Assembly: GCA_002337095.1 (NCBI GenBank)
Contig: DDFI01000014.1
Coordinates: forward strand, 1 to 64,000
Direction of reading: 5' to 3'
Length of the DNA: 64,000 nucleotides
Source of the DNA: Candidatus Saccharibacteria bacterium UBA1932
GTDB taxonomy: Bacteria; Patescibacteriota; Saccharimonadia; Saccharimonadales; Saccharimonadaceae
Under the pieces are notes generated by a model. The model did not search any database, had not been told where the DNA came from, and was given only the letters and a program-made list of their open reading frames with translations. Position 1 is the first letter of the stretch, and each line of letters begins with the position of its first letter. Positions 43,608 through 51,950 of this stretch are shown one piece after another. The translations under genes were made by a program, and so were the position numbers.

Positions 43608-44978
43608 CTAGAAACCCTGGATCATACGCACCAGCCGATCCTCGGTCTCGACAGAGGTTGGCATGCGGCGACGTTTGGGCCGGGCGGCGGCGGAACGATT
43701 CGGTGCCTCGTTGCGGCCAGTACCGCGCGGGCTGCGCGATGGCCGGTTCGAACGATCATCACGTGCAGAACGCTCGCCGCGTGGCTCGCGGGGGACTGAA
43801 TTGTTAGACCGCGAATCCATCACAAATGTCAATGCGATGCCAGATTTGCCGGCGCGACCCGTTCGACCAATACGGTGAACGTAATCTTCGTACTGGTGCG
43901 GCGGATCAAAATTGATGACGTGCGACACATCAGGAATATCAAGCCCGCGCGCCGCCACGTCGGTGGCCACCAAAATATTCAGCCGACCCGTTTTGAAATC
44001 ACGCAGTGCACGCTCGCGCTGCGCCTGGCTTTTGTTGCCGTGGATGGCAGCCGCTGGGAAATTATCCTTGGTCAGGCGATCGGCCAAACGCTGCGCACCG
44101 TATTTGGTCTCGCAGAACACAATCACACGCTCGTAGCCCGGCTTGCCGAGGTGCTCGAGCAGTAGGTCAATCTTGTGCATTTTGTCGCGCGCATGCACGA
44201 CATCTTGCTCGATATGATCATTTGTCTCGCTACGCACCACCGACACCAGCTCGGGATTTGTCATAAATTCCTGCACAATGGTCTGCACATCAGGGGTCAT
44301 GGTGGCGCTAAAACAAAATGTCTGGCGCTCGCGCGGTAGCTCGGCCTCGATGGTACGAATATCGCGCACAAAGCCCATATCGCACATGCGATCGGCCTCG
44401 TCCAGCACAAACGTCGTAGCCATGCCAAGGCGCAGCACGCGGCGATCGATCAAATCCTTGACCCGACCGGGCGTACCAATCACGATATGCGCACCGCGGC
44501 GGACTTGCTGTATCTGGCGATTGATATTAACACCGCCCACCACCAGCACCGAGTAAAGCTTATGACCAGCCGCGAAGCGTTTGAATTCCTCGTCGATCTG
44601 CTGCGCCAGCTCTCGCGTCGGTGCCAGCACTAGAACGCTGGTCATATGGCGATCGGTCAGGAGCTTTTCGATAATCGGCAGCAAAAATGCAGCGGTTTTG
44701 CCGGTGCCGGTATTGGCAAGGCCAATCACATCGCGACCAGCCAGGCCCAGCGGAATCGTCTGATCCTGGATAGGCGAGGGCGAAGTGTAGCCAATGTGGT
44801 CGAGCATCGCAACCGTGCGCGCGTGCAGCCCAAAATCATGAAAGGTGTGCGTCGGCACATAGGGCGTCTCGTCGGCGGGGGCGATGGCTTTGTTGATAAA
44901 ACGGCTGGCGTTAATCGCTGCCGGTTGTTTGCGGGCACGGCCAGGACGACCTGACCCGCGCGGGGCACGTAAGTACAT
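43608..44978 (-). CDS. DEAD-box ATP-dependent RNA helicase
   Basis: 456 residues from the chosen ATG at 44978; the frame runs up to 45053 but would then cover a TATAGAAT -10-like box. Helicase motifs appear in order: ANTGTGKT (I), PTRELAQQ (Ia), GTPGRV, LDEADRM (II), FSATM (III), VFCETK, ARGLDIP (V), HRIGRTGRAG (VI). A basic Gly/Arg N-terminus and a basic Arg/Pro/Ser-rich C-terminal tail (RSNRPSRSPRGTGRNE) are typical of RhlE/DeaD-type helicases. It likely remodels rRNA or mRNA, which suits its place next to tuf and rpsJ. The exact subfamily is uncertain. Confidence 0.93.
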   Translation of the reverse strand: MYLRAPRGSGRPGRARKQPAAINASRFINKAIAPADETPYVPTHTFHDFGLHARTVAMLDHIGYTSPSPIQDQTIPLGLAGRDVIGLANTGTGKTAAFLLPIIEKLLTDRHMTSVLVLAPTRELAQQIDEEFKRFAAGHKLYSVLVVGGVNINRQIQQVRRGAHIVIGTPGRVKDLIDRRVLRLGMATTFVLDEADRMCDMGFVRDIRTIEAELPRERQTFCFSATMTPDVQTIVQEFMTNPELVSVVRSETNDHIEQDVVHARDKMHKIDLLLEHLGKPGYERVIVFCETKYGAQRLADRLTKDNFPAAAIHGNKSQAQRERALRDFKTGRLNILVATDVAARGLDIPDVSHVINFDPPHQYEDYVHRIGRTGRAGKSGIALTFVMDSRSNNSVPREPRGERSARDDRSNRPSRSPRGTGRNEAPNRSAAARPKRRRMPTSVETEDRLVRMIQGF

Positions 44979-45112
44979 AAAAATAGAACCTTTCTTGTAC
45001 GTTAGTGATGAACGACAAGAATTAATTCTATAGAGACTAATACGAGTATTCATCCAGTAGGACTTTGCTACTAACCTCCATTATAGCACAAATAGTACCA
45101 AAACACAAGCAT

Positions 45113-45529
45113 CTAGCTCATGGTTGGGTCGGCGGCGGTGCTGGTTTCGCGGTAAAAGCCCTCCCAAAGATCGAGCGACACCTCTGCCGGCCCGTCCCAA
45201 TCGACTGGCGGGTGCCAACGCAGCGCCTGCAAATCGTGGTCCCAGGCCACCCGCACCGCCGGCACAAAGCGCGAAACACGCGGCCAGGTGCGCGACTCGA
45301 GCGCCGCGATGACATACTGGCGCACATCAGCCTCGAGCCGCAGTATGCCCAGATCTGCCATGATTAGTTCGCCGTACGGCAGCGGCTCGCCGGCACGCAG
45401 CACCGCAACAGATTGGCACCAAATACCCAGCACCATCTCGTCGATGGCAGTAATACGCGCTTCGTACGATGCAGATTGCGGGGGGGTCGTTCCATGATTT
45501 GTAGCCATCATACCACAAGAGCCTGACAT
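45113..45529 (-). CDS. Small unknown protein
   Basis: 138 residues (131 if the third Met at 45508 is the start). It has no signal peptide or clear membrane helix. Trp-rich C-terminal half (WPRVSRF, RVAWDHDLQALRWHPPVDW, LDLWEGFY). It is read away from rpsJ and is preceded by a GC-rich hairpin. The family is not recognised, and because GC-rich shadow frames are common here the call is only moderate. Confidence 0.55.
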   Translation of the reverse strand: MSGSCGMMATNHGTTPPQSASYEARITAIDEMVLGIWCQSVAVLRAGEPLPYGELIMADLGILRLEADVRQYVIAALESRTWPRVSRFVPAVRVAWDHDLQALRWHPPVDWDGPAEVSLDLWEGFYRETSTAADPTMS

Positions 45530-45535
45530 GCGAAA

Positions 45536-45598
45536 CCCGCCCCATGATACCCCGGCTGGGGCCGTAGGTTGGGCCTCGCAAGACAGGGAAGGGGCGGG
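45536..45598. other. GC-rich hairpin element
   Basis: CCCGCCCC (45536-45543) pairs with GGGGCGGG (45591-45598), enclosing a smaller CCCC-GGCT-GGGG hairpin. It lies just 5' of the minus-strand gene at 45113-45529 and may be its mRNA leader, or a small RNA. No U-tract follows on either strand. Confidence 0.45.
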
Positions 45599-45759
45599 AA
45601 GGATACTAGCGCGGCGTGTCGTTTTTAACGATCACCGACAGCCGGTAGAGATTAACGCCTGCGAAATACGTCACTTCAACCCGTGGTGATCGACGGGCCA
45701 GGGATTATAATTACGTTGTAGCATATTTTGTGTTAATAGTCCAATATGATCGTGGCGGC
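45599..45759. other. Intergenic region without recognised gene
   Basis: Contains a TATAAT at 45715-45720 on the plus strand, but no gene or terminator can be tied to it. Confidence 0.35.
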
Positions 45760-45788
45760 TTTACAGCGGCGGGATTTTGCGGTATAGT
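45760..45788 (+). promoter_or_regulatory. rpsJ promoter
   Basis: TTTACA (45760-45765), 17-nt spacer, TATAGT (45783-45788). The leader is about 90 nt. Confidence 0.65.
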
Positions 45789-45885
45789 AGCAAAGAATAT
45801 CAAGCTAAGTATCGCGATAACTCGGTCAGACTGAATAACCCAGATTCGAGCAGAGGTTACGCGATTGCACATAAGGAGAACGCCC

Positions 45886-46218
45886 GTGGCAAAAGCTACC
45901 GAGCAAGCACCAGAAGGCCTGCGTATTCGCATTCGCCTCAAAGCCTACGATCACAAGGTGATCGACCAATCAGCTAAGCAAATTATCGACACCGCGCTGC
46001 GCACCGGCGCCAGTGTTGCTGGCCCCGTGCCACTGCCAACCCGGCGCAGCACGTACACTGTGGTCAAAAGCCCGCACGTCTACAAGATGGGCGGTGAAGC
46101 CTACGAAATGCGCGTGCACAAGCGCCTGATCGACATCACCAACGCCACGCCAAAAACCATCGACAGCCTGCAAAACCTGTCGCTGCCCGCTGGCGTCGAC
46201 GCCGAAATCCGCATGTAG
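45886..46218 (+). CDS. rpsJ: 30S ribosomal protein S10
   Basis: 110 residues from a GTG preceded by AAGGAG at 8 nt; this start gives the N-terminus VAKATEQAPEGLRIRIRLKA expected for S10, whereas the upstream in-frame ATG at 45865 would add seven residues and cover the ribosome-binding site. Signatures are LKAYDHKVIDQSAKQI, GPVPLPTRRSTYTVVKSPHV and EMRVHKRLIDI. Unusually it is monocistronic, with its own promoter and terminator, 2.6 kb away from rplC instead of heading the S10 operon. Confidence 0.97.
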   Translation: MAKATEQAPEGLRIRIRLKAYDHKVIDQSAKQIIDTALRTGASVAGPVPLPTRRSTYTVVKSPHVYKMGGEAYEMRVHKRLIDITNATPKTIDSLQNLSLPAGVDAEIRM

Positions 46219-46244
46219 TCATCCCAAAACCGCCATATTGCGCC

Positions 46245-46274
46245 AAAACAGAAGCCATCTCAGGCTTCTGTTTT
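46245..46274 (+). terminator. Terminator after rpsJ
   Basis: AAAACAGAAGCC (46245-46256), loop ATCTCA, GGCTTCTGTTTT (46263-46274). Confidence 0.92.
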
Positions 46275-46319
46275 ACTATATGATGGATGCGACAGCGCAA
46301 GGGTGCGCGCAGGGGCGTG

Positions 46320-46328
46320 TGGTACAAT
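46320..46328 (+). promoter_or_regulatory. Promoter of the 46338 gene
   Basis: TGGTACAAT, an extended -10 box ending at 46328, 9 nt before the ATG at 46338. The mRNA should be leaderless. Confidence 0.6.
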
Positions 46329-46337
46329 AAAAGGGTT

Positions 46338-46616
46338 ATGCCTAGAAAACAAAAACGGGGTTCGCAGCGCGAGTCTGACGGCCAATATCTGCTGAAGCTT
46401 GTGCTGATGCTGATCCTTGGCTCGGTGTGGCTGCGCTGGCATCAGGGGCTGCTTGTCAACGGCGCAATGCTACCGCCGCTGCCGATCGGCATGGCGCTGG
46501 GGCTAGTGATGGTGCACCAGTTTGAGCATTACGCGATGGACCGCAAGATATGGTTTGTGGTGCTGATCATCACGGCGATTATCAGCTATTTCCTGCCATC
46601 TGGTATTATGATATAG
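46338..46616 (+). CDS. Small membrane protein
   Basis: 92 residues from an ATG 9 nt after a -10 box; the frame is open from 46287 but that part overlaps the promoter. A basic N-terminus (MPRKQKRGSQRES) precedes about three hydrophobic segments (LLKLVLMLILGSVWL, LPIGMALGLVMVHQF, VVLIITAIISYFLP). The deacetylase gene starts 1 nt after its stop, so the two form an operon. It may be a membrane partner of the deacetylase; function unknown. Confidence 0.7.
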   Translation: MPRKQKRGSQRESDGQYLLKLVLMLILGSVWLRWHQGLLVNGAMLPPLPIGMALGLVMVHQFEHYAMDRKIWFVVLIITAIISYFLPSGIMI

Positions 46617-46617
46617 C

Positions 46618-48060
46618 ATGAAACACGCACCACGACGCCACCACCGGTATCATTTTCATCTGCGGCTTATCACTGCAGTGTTTTTGCTGGTGGTCGCCGG
46701 CACAATTGCGGCGCTGTCGATCTACTATGTCAACGACCGCCCGGGCGCCCGTATTGGCCCTACTACTTATCGGCGCGGCACTAGCTACGATGGTATTTCG
46801 TCGCGCAGCAGCGATGTGTTTGACCGTGGCGTGCACTATGTCATCGAATACCCAGTGACCGGCGTATCAACAATCGACAGCACCGTCGCCAGCTATATCG
46901 ACCAACTGCGTGGCAGCATGGCGGTGCCAGCCGATGACCCTTACTTAGGTGGCGACACTGGTGAATTTAATGCCAGCTACCTGGTGCGATCGGCCAATCG
47001 CGATTATATCTCGATTGTGGCGCAGGTCAATATCACGTATCCGATGGACGTTGGCGTGCACGATGCCGCCTATTGGACGTTCGACCGCCACACCGGCCAG
47101 GTGATTAGCCTCGAGCAGCTATTTGGTGATCGCGCGGCCGACGGCGTGGCGCGCGCCGTGCTCTACATTCGCCAAGCCCTAGGCGAGCAGGCCGCCAAGC
47201 GTCACGAACGCGTCGACGACGCCTATCTCGAGCGCGTCGTCACCGCTGATACAATCAGGGATTTCCTGGTGCGCGATCGCTCTACTATCGAGTTTGATTT
47301 TGGCCAAGGCACGGTGGCACCAGAATCGGCCGGGCCGGTGACGGTGGCGTTATCGATCGACCGCCTGCAATTATTCTTGCAAAACGACCAAGCCCGCCGG
47401 CTGCTAGAGGTGGCAAATGTTACTACTGCACGCTCCACGGGCAGCGAAGTTACCACCGAGTGCAGCCGCATCAAGTGCATCGCGCTGACATTCGATGACG
47501 GACCGGGCGCCGAAACCGGGCGGCTGCTCGACATTCTAAAGGCCAAGCGTGCCCACGCTAGCTTTTTTGTGATCGGCGGGGGCGTGCGTCGCAATGCCGC
47601 GCTGGTCAAACGCGAGGTGACCGAGGGCCACACCGTCGGCAATCACACCATGACCCACCCCTCGCTCACACTCGTAACCGACAGCGTGCTGCGTAGCGAA
47701 ATCGCCACCACCAATAGCCTGATTAGCCAGATAACCGGCGTCCGGCCGCATTTCGTGCGGCCGCCAAACGGCGCGGTGAACGCCCATGTGGCCAGCCTAT
47801 TTGGCGAGGAAGGCATGGCCGGTGTGCTGTGGTCGATCGACACCCGCGACTGGGCCGATCATAGTAGCGATATCATCTATAACCGCGTCATTGCCGGCGC
47901 GCGGCCTGGTGCAATTGTGGTGCTGCACGACATCCACCCCACCAGTGTTAATGCCGTGCCGCGCATTATCGACAAGCTGCAGGCGCAGGGCTATCGTTTT
48001 GTGTCGCTCGACGAAATGCTGGGCAATGTGCCTGCTGGCAAGATCTATTCGAGCCTCTAA
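46618..48060 (+). CDS. Membrane-anchored polysaccharide (peptidoglycan) deacetylase
   Basis: 480 residues. An N-terminal anchor (LITAVFLLVVAGTIAALSIYY, about 17-37) is followed by a domain of about 220 residues resembling the PdaC-type DUF4163/DUF3298 region. The NodB domain then shows its motifs in order: LTFDDGPG (motif 1, Asp pair), HTMTHPSL (motif 2, metal His), RPPNGAVN (motif 3), DTRDW (motif 4) and LHDIHP (motif 5). All expected metal and catalytic residues are present. The active site faces outside, where it could remove N-acetyl groups from its own or host cell-wall glycan. The substrate is inferred. Confidence 0.9.
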   Translation: MKHAPRRHHRYHFHLRLITAVFLLVVAGTIAALSIYYVNDRPGARIGPTTYRRGTSYDGISSRSSDVFDRGVHYVIEYPVTGVSTIDSTVASYIDQLRGSMAVPADDPYLGGDTGEFNASYLVRSANRDYISIVAQVNITYPMDVGVHDAAYWTFDRHTGQVISLEQLFGDRAADGVARAVLYIRQALGEQAAKRHERVDDAYLERVVTADTIRDFLVRDRSTIEFDFGQGTVAPESAGPVTVALSIDRLQLFLQNDQARRLLEVANVTTARSTGSEVTTECSRIKCIALTFDDGPGAETGRLLDILKAKRAHASFFVIGGGVRRNAALVKREVTEGHTVGNHTMTHPSLTLVTDSVLRSEIATTNSLISQITGVRPHFVRPPNGAVNAHVASLFGEEGMAGVLWSIDTRDWADHSSDIIYNRVIAGARPGAIVVLHDIHPTSVNAVPRIIDKLQAQGYRFVSLDEMLGNVPAGKIYSSL

Positions 48061-48071
48061 ATTATTACTGA

Positions 48072-48136
48072 TCTAAAAAAGCGAAATGCCCGCCGCCTTG
48101 CGGGCAGGATAGGGGTCGACAGTGTCGATCCTATCC
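48072..48136 (-). terminator. Hairpins and T-run downstream of the minus-strand 48158 gene
   Basis: On the minus strand a long hairpin comes first (GGATAGG / CCTATCC at 48107-48136 with an inner TCGACA stem). It is followed by TGCCCGC / GCGGGCA (48087-48106), then ATTTCGC and six T. The T-run is a little far from the stem, so efficiency is uncertain. Confidence 0.55.
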
Positions 48137-48157
48137 CGCCACGCATAGGCCACGGGC

Positions 48158-48502
48158 TCAGGGGCGGTCGGACACGCGGCGCGCGACGACGCGTAGGAAT
48201 TTATTGATACGGTCGCTAAAGACCGCCTCGTAGAGCTCCTCGGCTTTGCAGCCGAATGCGACCCTTAGCGCAAAATGTAGCGAGCAGTCGCCCTCGGGCA
48301 GCGGCTCTCCGGGCTCCACGACAATGGTCAAGACGCTGTCATCAGCGATGATCAAAATCTCCTGTTGCCCGCCCGACATAGGGTTGACATGGCACTGCGT
48401 CACCTGATTTACCAGGCGACGCGCGCCCCACATCATCGCACCGCCAAGCGGCATTGCGATGATAGCGGCCGTGGCAGCCTTTTGCCTGTTTGACATCGAC
48501 AT
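48158..48502 (-). CDS. Small membrane-anchored unknown protein
   Basis: 114 residues. One N-terminal hydrophobic segment (AATAAIIAMPLGGAMMWGA) is followed by a soluble part with strands ILIIADDSVLTIVVEPGEPL and helices near KAEELYEAVFSDRINKFLRV. It is flanked on both sides by minus-strand terminator-like hairpins. The family is not recognised. Confidence 0.65.
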   Translation of the reverse strand: MSMSNRQKAATAAIIAMPLGGAMMWGARRLVNQVTQCHVNPMSGGQQEILIIADDSVLTIVVEPGEPLPEGDCSLHFALRVAFGCKAEELYEAVFSDRINKFLRVVARRVSDRP

Positions 48503-48572
48503 GTGCGTCTCCGTTCTCTGGGGAGTGTATAGCTGGGTGCTATCTCGACTAAAATATCACATCTACCGGCAA

Positions 48573-48593
48573 TAAAAAAGCCCCTCGCGGGGA
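48573..48593 (-). terminator. Terminator-like hairpin on the minus strand
   Basis: CCCC-GCGA-GGGG followed by CTTTTTTATT on the minus strand. It lies upstream of the 48158 gene, so it would end an antisense transcript coming from the rplC promoter region. Confidence 0.55.
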
Positions 48594-48693
48594 GGAGGCG
48601 AAATGCCGGTGATGGTCATATTTTTATATTATAGCAAATTCATGATTATTTGTCAATGACTCGCTGCGCGGCGTATTTCCCCTGGTAAAACCC

Positions 48694-48723
48694 TTGACTA
48701 CGACCGGTGTTTCGTGCTATGAT
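48694..48723 (+). promoter_or_regulatory. Promoter of the rplC ribosomal-protein operon
   Basis: TTGACT (48694-48699), 18-nt spacer, TGCTATGAT extended -10 (TATGAT at 48718-48723). The start should be near 48730. Confidence 0.8.
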
Positions 48724-48734
48724 AGCTCGGTAAC

Positions 48735-48748
48735 TTATTACGTAATAA
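48735..48748 (+). promoter_or_regulatory. Palindrome at the start of the rplC operon transcript
   Basis: TTATTACGTAATAA is a perfect 14-bp palindrome lying at about +5 to +18. It could be a repressor operator for the whole ribosomal-protein operon; no protein can be named. Confidence 0.5.
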
Positions 48749-48832
48749 CAACTTGTCCCAGCGTGAATCGGTAAGTCGCATGCGAGCGATACTGCCAGTC
48801 ACCGGGGATTTTAAATGGGAGCAAAGAGGGCT

Positions 48833-49453
48833 ATGAAAGCACTTCTCGGTACCAAAATTGGTATGACCCAAATCATCGGCGAAGATGGTGTTGCTACTCC
48901 AGTGACACTGATCCAAGCCGGCCCCCTGACTGTGACTCAGGTGAAGTCCGTCGAAACCGACGGCTACAACGCAGTCCAGGTGGCATATGGTGAGGGTAAG
49001 AACCTGAGCAAGGCCGTGGCTGGCCATGTCGCGCCAGCCAAAGTGACCCCGAAACATATTCGGGAATTTCGAGTCGACGATCTCGCAGAGATCAAGGTCG
49101 GCGATACATGGGATGTCACGGAGTTTGTACTCGGTGATCATATCGACGCAACAGGCGTCAGCAAAGGCAAAGGCTTCGCTGGCAACATCAAGCGTCACAA
49201 CTTTGAACGCCACCGCAAAACGCATGGTGGCAAGGGTAACACGCGCAAACCCGGCTCGATCGGTAGCATGTACCCACAAAAAGTCTTCAAAGGCAAGCGC
49301 ATGGCCGGCCACATGGGCCACGAGCAGGTCACTGTACAAAACCTGACCGTCGCCTACATCTCGGCCGACGACAACCTTATCGGTGTCAAAGGCGCAGTAC
49401 CGGGCCCTAAGCGCGGCCTGGTCGTCATCAATAGTAACGGAGGTACTAAGTAA
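48833..49453 (+). CDS. rplC: 50S ribosomal protein L3
   Basis: 206 residues from the ATG at 48833 (MKALLGTKIGMTQIIGED), which matches the usual L3 N-terminus and has AGAGG close upstream. An in-frame ATG at 48815 would add six residues and cannot be excluded. GFAGNIKRHNFERHRKTHGG and GSIGSMYPQKVFKGKRMAGH are the family core near the peptidyl-transferase centre. First gene of the operon here, because rpsJ is elsewhere; the stop overlaps rplD (TAATG). Confidence 0.97.
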   Translation: MKALLGTKIGMTQIIGEDGVATPVTLIQAGPLTVTQVKSVETDGYNAVQVAYGEGKNLSKAVAGHVAPAKVTPKHIREFRVDDLAEIKVGDTWDVTEFVLGDHIDATGVSKGKGFAGNIKRHNFERHRKTHGGKGNTRKPGSIGSMYPQKVFKGKRMAGHMGHEQVTVQNLTVAYISADDNLIGVKGAVPGPKRGLVVINSNGGTK

Positions 49454-50100
49454 TGGTTGAAGCAAAAACCAGCAAAAGTACGACCACCAAGCCCGCAGCT
49501 GCGGCCAAGGCGGACTCCTTGTCTCGCGACGTATTTGGCGTCGAAGTTAGCAATCATCAGCTGCTCAAAACAGCCTATGATGCCTACCTCGCCAACGCCC
49601 GCCTGGCAAGCGCCACCACCAAAACCCGCGGCGAAGTCAGCGGCGGTGGCAAAAAGCCGTGGAAGCAAAAAGGCACTGGCCGAGCCCGATTTGGTAGCTC
49701 GCGCAACCCTATTTGGCGCCATGGTGGTATCGTATTTGGGCCACGCGGCAACGAAAACTACAAGCTAAAAATCAGCAAGACCAGTAAGCGAGTAGCGCTG
49801 CGCCAAGCATTGACCCTAGCTCACAAAGCCAACAAAATCACTGTCAGCGAGATCAAGACCACCGGCAAAACTGCCGATATCGTCAAGTTCCTGGCTGATC
49901 ACAAGATGGAGCGCCGTGTATTGCTCGTCGCCGACAAAACCGACGTGCTGCTGCGCGCCACCAACAACCTACAGAATGTGTTGCTATGCAGCCCCACGTA
50001 TCTGTCGGTGTATCATATCCTAAATGCCGACGCGATTGTATTTACGCCTCAAGCCCTCGAGGCCACAACCGCATGGCTAACAGACATGGAGGTACAGTAG
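49453..50100 (+). CDS. rplD: 50S ribosomal protein L4
   Basis: 215 residues. The exit-tunnel loop (TTKTRGEVSGGGKKPWKQKG, then TGRARFGSSRNPIWRHGG) is clear. The first 20 residues are a Lys/Thr/Ala-rich extension. Start overlaps the rplC stop by 1 nt, after GGAGG. Confidence 0.97.
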   Translation: MVEAKTSKSTTTKPAAAAKADSLSRDVFGVEVSNHQLLKTAYDAYLANARLASATTKTRGEVSGGGKKPWKQKGTGRARFGSSRNPIWRHGGIVFGPRGNENYKLKISKTSKRVALRQALTLAHKANKITVSEIKTTGKTADIVKFLADHKMERRVLLVADKTDVLLRATNNLQNVLLCSPTYLSVYHILNADAIVFTPQALEATTAWLTDMEVQ

Positions 50101-50101
50101 T

Positions 50102-50422
50102 ATGAAACTCATCACTGTCACTCCACGCGCCACCGAAAAAGCCTACCGCTTGATCACTGGCCAAAACACCTACGTGTTTGATGTCCCATTGAATGCAAAC
50201 AAAAACGAAATCGTTGCAGCTGTCGAGGCCGCCAACGACGGCGTCAAGGTCGCAAGCATCAAGACCGTCGTCCAAAACGGCAAAGCCATCCGATTCAACC
50301 GCGGCAAGCGCAAGTATCCTGGCACAACCACTCGCAAAGACACCAAAAAAGCCTACGTCACATTGAGTGAAGGCAAAATCCGCGTCTTTGACGAGCCCGA
50401 AGCGAAAGAGGAGAAGAAATAA
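50102..50422 (+). CDS. rplW: 50S ribosomal protein L23
   Basis: 106 residues. It is the exit-tunnel rim protein and the docking site for trigger factor (tig in this window). TPRATEKAYRLITGQNTYVF and ANKNEIVAAVEAANDGVKV are typical. The C-terminus is Glu/Lys-rich. GGAGG precedes the ATG, and the stop overlaps rplB. Confidence 0.96.
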   Translation: MKLITVTPRATEKAYRLITGQNTYVFDVPLNANKNEIVAAVEAANDGVKVASIKTVVQNGKAIRFNRGKRKYPGTTTRKDTKKAYVTLSEGKIRVFDEPEAKEEKK

Positions 50423-51261
50423 TGCCGATTAAGCAATACAACCCGACCACTCCTGCTCGCCGTGGCATGACTAGCCAGGACATGAGCGACGTTACTACTC
50501 GCAAGCCGCTCAAGAGCCTGATCAAGAGCAAAAAGCAAAACGCTGGCCGCAACAACACTGGTCGTATCACGGTGCGACACCGCGGTGGTGGCGTCCGCAG
50601 GCACTACCGCTTGCTGAACCACCGCATGGCAGCTGATATGACCCTGACAATCGAAGAAATCGAATACGACCCGAACCGTTCGGCCCGTATCGCCCGCGTC
50701 AAGGATCAGCACGGCCTGTACCACTACATTCTGGCCGACACCAGCATGACCAAAGGCAAGGTGATCAAGACTGGCGCTGACGCTCCCGTCGAGGCCAGCA
50801 ACCGCCTGCCGCTCACCAACATCCCTGTTGGTAGCCAGATCTACGCGATCGAAATCAACCCCGGCAAGGGCGCCCAAATGGTACGCAGCGCCGGCACCAA
50901 GGCCCAACTGATGGCCAAGGAAGGCGACTACGCCATGGTGCGCATGCCTAGCGGTGAAGTGCGCAAATTCCGTCTGGAATGCCAGGCTACCCTGGGTGTC
51001 GTGGGCAACATCCAGCACCAAAATATCAAGATCGGAAGCGCTGGTCGCAACCGCCGCAAGGGTATTCGCCCTGGTGTTCGCGGTGTAGTTATGAACGCCG
51101 TAGACCACCCACACGGTGGTGGTGACGGTGGACGCCACGGTAGCGGTAAACCACCACGCACGCCATGGGGCCAGCTGACACTCGGCTACCGCACCCGCCG
51201 CCGCAAAGATACTACCAAGATGATTGTCAAGAGTCGTCATGACGCTAAGAGGAAGAGGTAA
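50422..51261 (+). CDS. rplB: 50S ribosomal protein L2
   Basis: 279 residues, usual length. RHRGGGVRRHYRLLNHR, the SH3-like middle part and the conserved AVDHPHGGGDGGRHGSGKPP with the functional His are present. It acts in subunit joining and peptidyl transfer. Overlaps rplW by 1 nt. Confidence 0.98.
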   Translation: MPIKQYNPTTPARRGMTSQDMSDVTTRKPLKSLIKSKKQNAGRNNTGRITVRHRGGGVRRHYRLLNHRMAADMTLTIEEIEYDPNRSARIARVKDQHGLYHYILADTSMTKGKVIKTGADAPVEASNRLPLTNIPVGSQIYAIEINPGKGAQMVRSAGTKAQLMAKEGDYAMVRMPSGEVRKFRLECQATLGVVGNIQHQNIKIGSAGRNRRKGIRPGVRGVVMNAVDHPHGGGDGGRHGSGKPPRTPWGQLTLGYRTRRRKDTTKMIVKSRHDAKRKR

Positions 51262-51264
51262 TAT

Positions 51265-51531
51265 ATGAGTCGATCACTCAAAAAAGGCCCATTCGTCGAC
51301 GCGAAGCTTGCCAAAAAGGTGGCGGCTTTGAAGACGGGTGACCGTACGGTCACGAAGACGTGGGCGCGCGCAAGCACGATCACACCAGAGATGGTAGGAT
51401 TTACGTTTGCGGTGCACAACGGCCGCGTGCACGTACCAGTGCTGGTGAACGAGAACATGGTAGGCCACAAGCTCGGTGAGTTTAGCCCTACCCGTAAGTT
51501 CCGCAAGCACGGTGGAAAGGATAAGAAATAA
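51265..51531 (+). CDS. rpsS: 30S ribosomal protein S19
   Basis: 88 residues, beginning MSRSLKKGPFVDAKL with the later GRVHVPVLVNENMVGHKLGE and FSPTRKFRKHGG, all S19 hallmarks. Binds the 16S 3' head domain with S13. The stop overlaps rplV. Confidence 0.97.
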   Translation: MSRSLKKGPFVDAKLAKKVAALKTGDRTVTKTWARASTITPEMVGFTFAVHNGRVHVPVLVNENMVGHKLGEFSPTRKFRKHGGKDKK

Positions 51532-51950
51532 TGGCTGACACACAATACACTGTTCGTGCCTACGCCAAAGGCATCGACCTGGCGCCCCGCAAGGTGTCGA
51601 TCGTCGCCAGCCTAGTGCGTGGCCGCAGCGTGGCTGATGCGCTGGTGATCCTTGATCACACGCCACGCCGCCCTGCGACTGCAGTCAAAAAAGCCATCCA
51701 ATCGGCCGCTGCCAACGCCACCCACAACCACGGCCTGGATGGCAAGAGCCTGATGATTACTACGCTTAGCGTCACTGCCGGCCCTCGACTGAAGCGTTTC
51801 AAGCCGCACATGCGTGGCATGACGCTGCCATTCCAGAAGAAAACCACGCACATTCTGGTAGAAGTAACTGGCCTCGAGAAAGTTAAGAAGAAACCCGCAG
51901 TAAAAACTGCGCCTAAGGCTGAGAAGCCAGCAAAAGAGGAGACTAAATAA
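51531..51950 (+). CDS. rplV: 50S ribosomal protein L22
   Basis: 139 residues. DLAPRKVSIVASLVRGRSVA and the exit-tunnel hairpin ending RGMTLPFQKKTTHILVEV (18 residues of the conserved C-terminal strand) are present. A Lys/Pro/Ala-rich tail of about 25 residues extends the usual 110. The stop overlaps rpsC. Confidence 0.96.
   Translation: MADTQYTVRAYAKGIDLAPRKVSIVASLVRGRSVADALVILDHTPRRPATAVKKAIQSAAANATHNHGLDGKSLMITTLSVTAGPRLKRFKPHMRGMTLPFQKKTTHILVEVTGLEKVKKKPAVKTAPKAEKPAKEETK

Noticed and set aside
48698..49465. 255-aa minus-strand frame over the rplC region
   Set aside because: Antisense to L3 and to its promoter; no motif and no ribosome-binding site.
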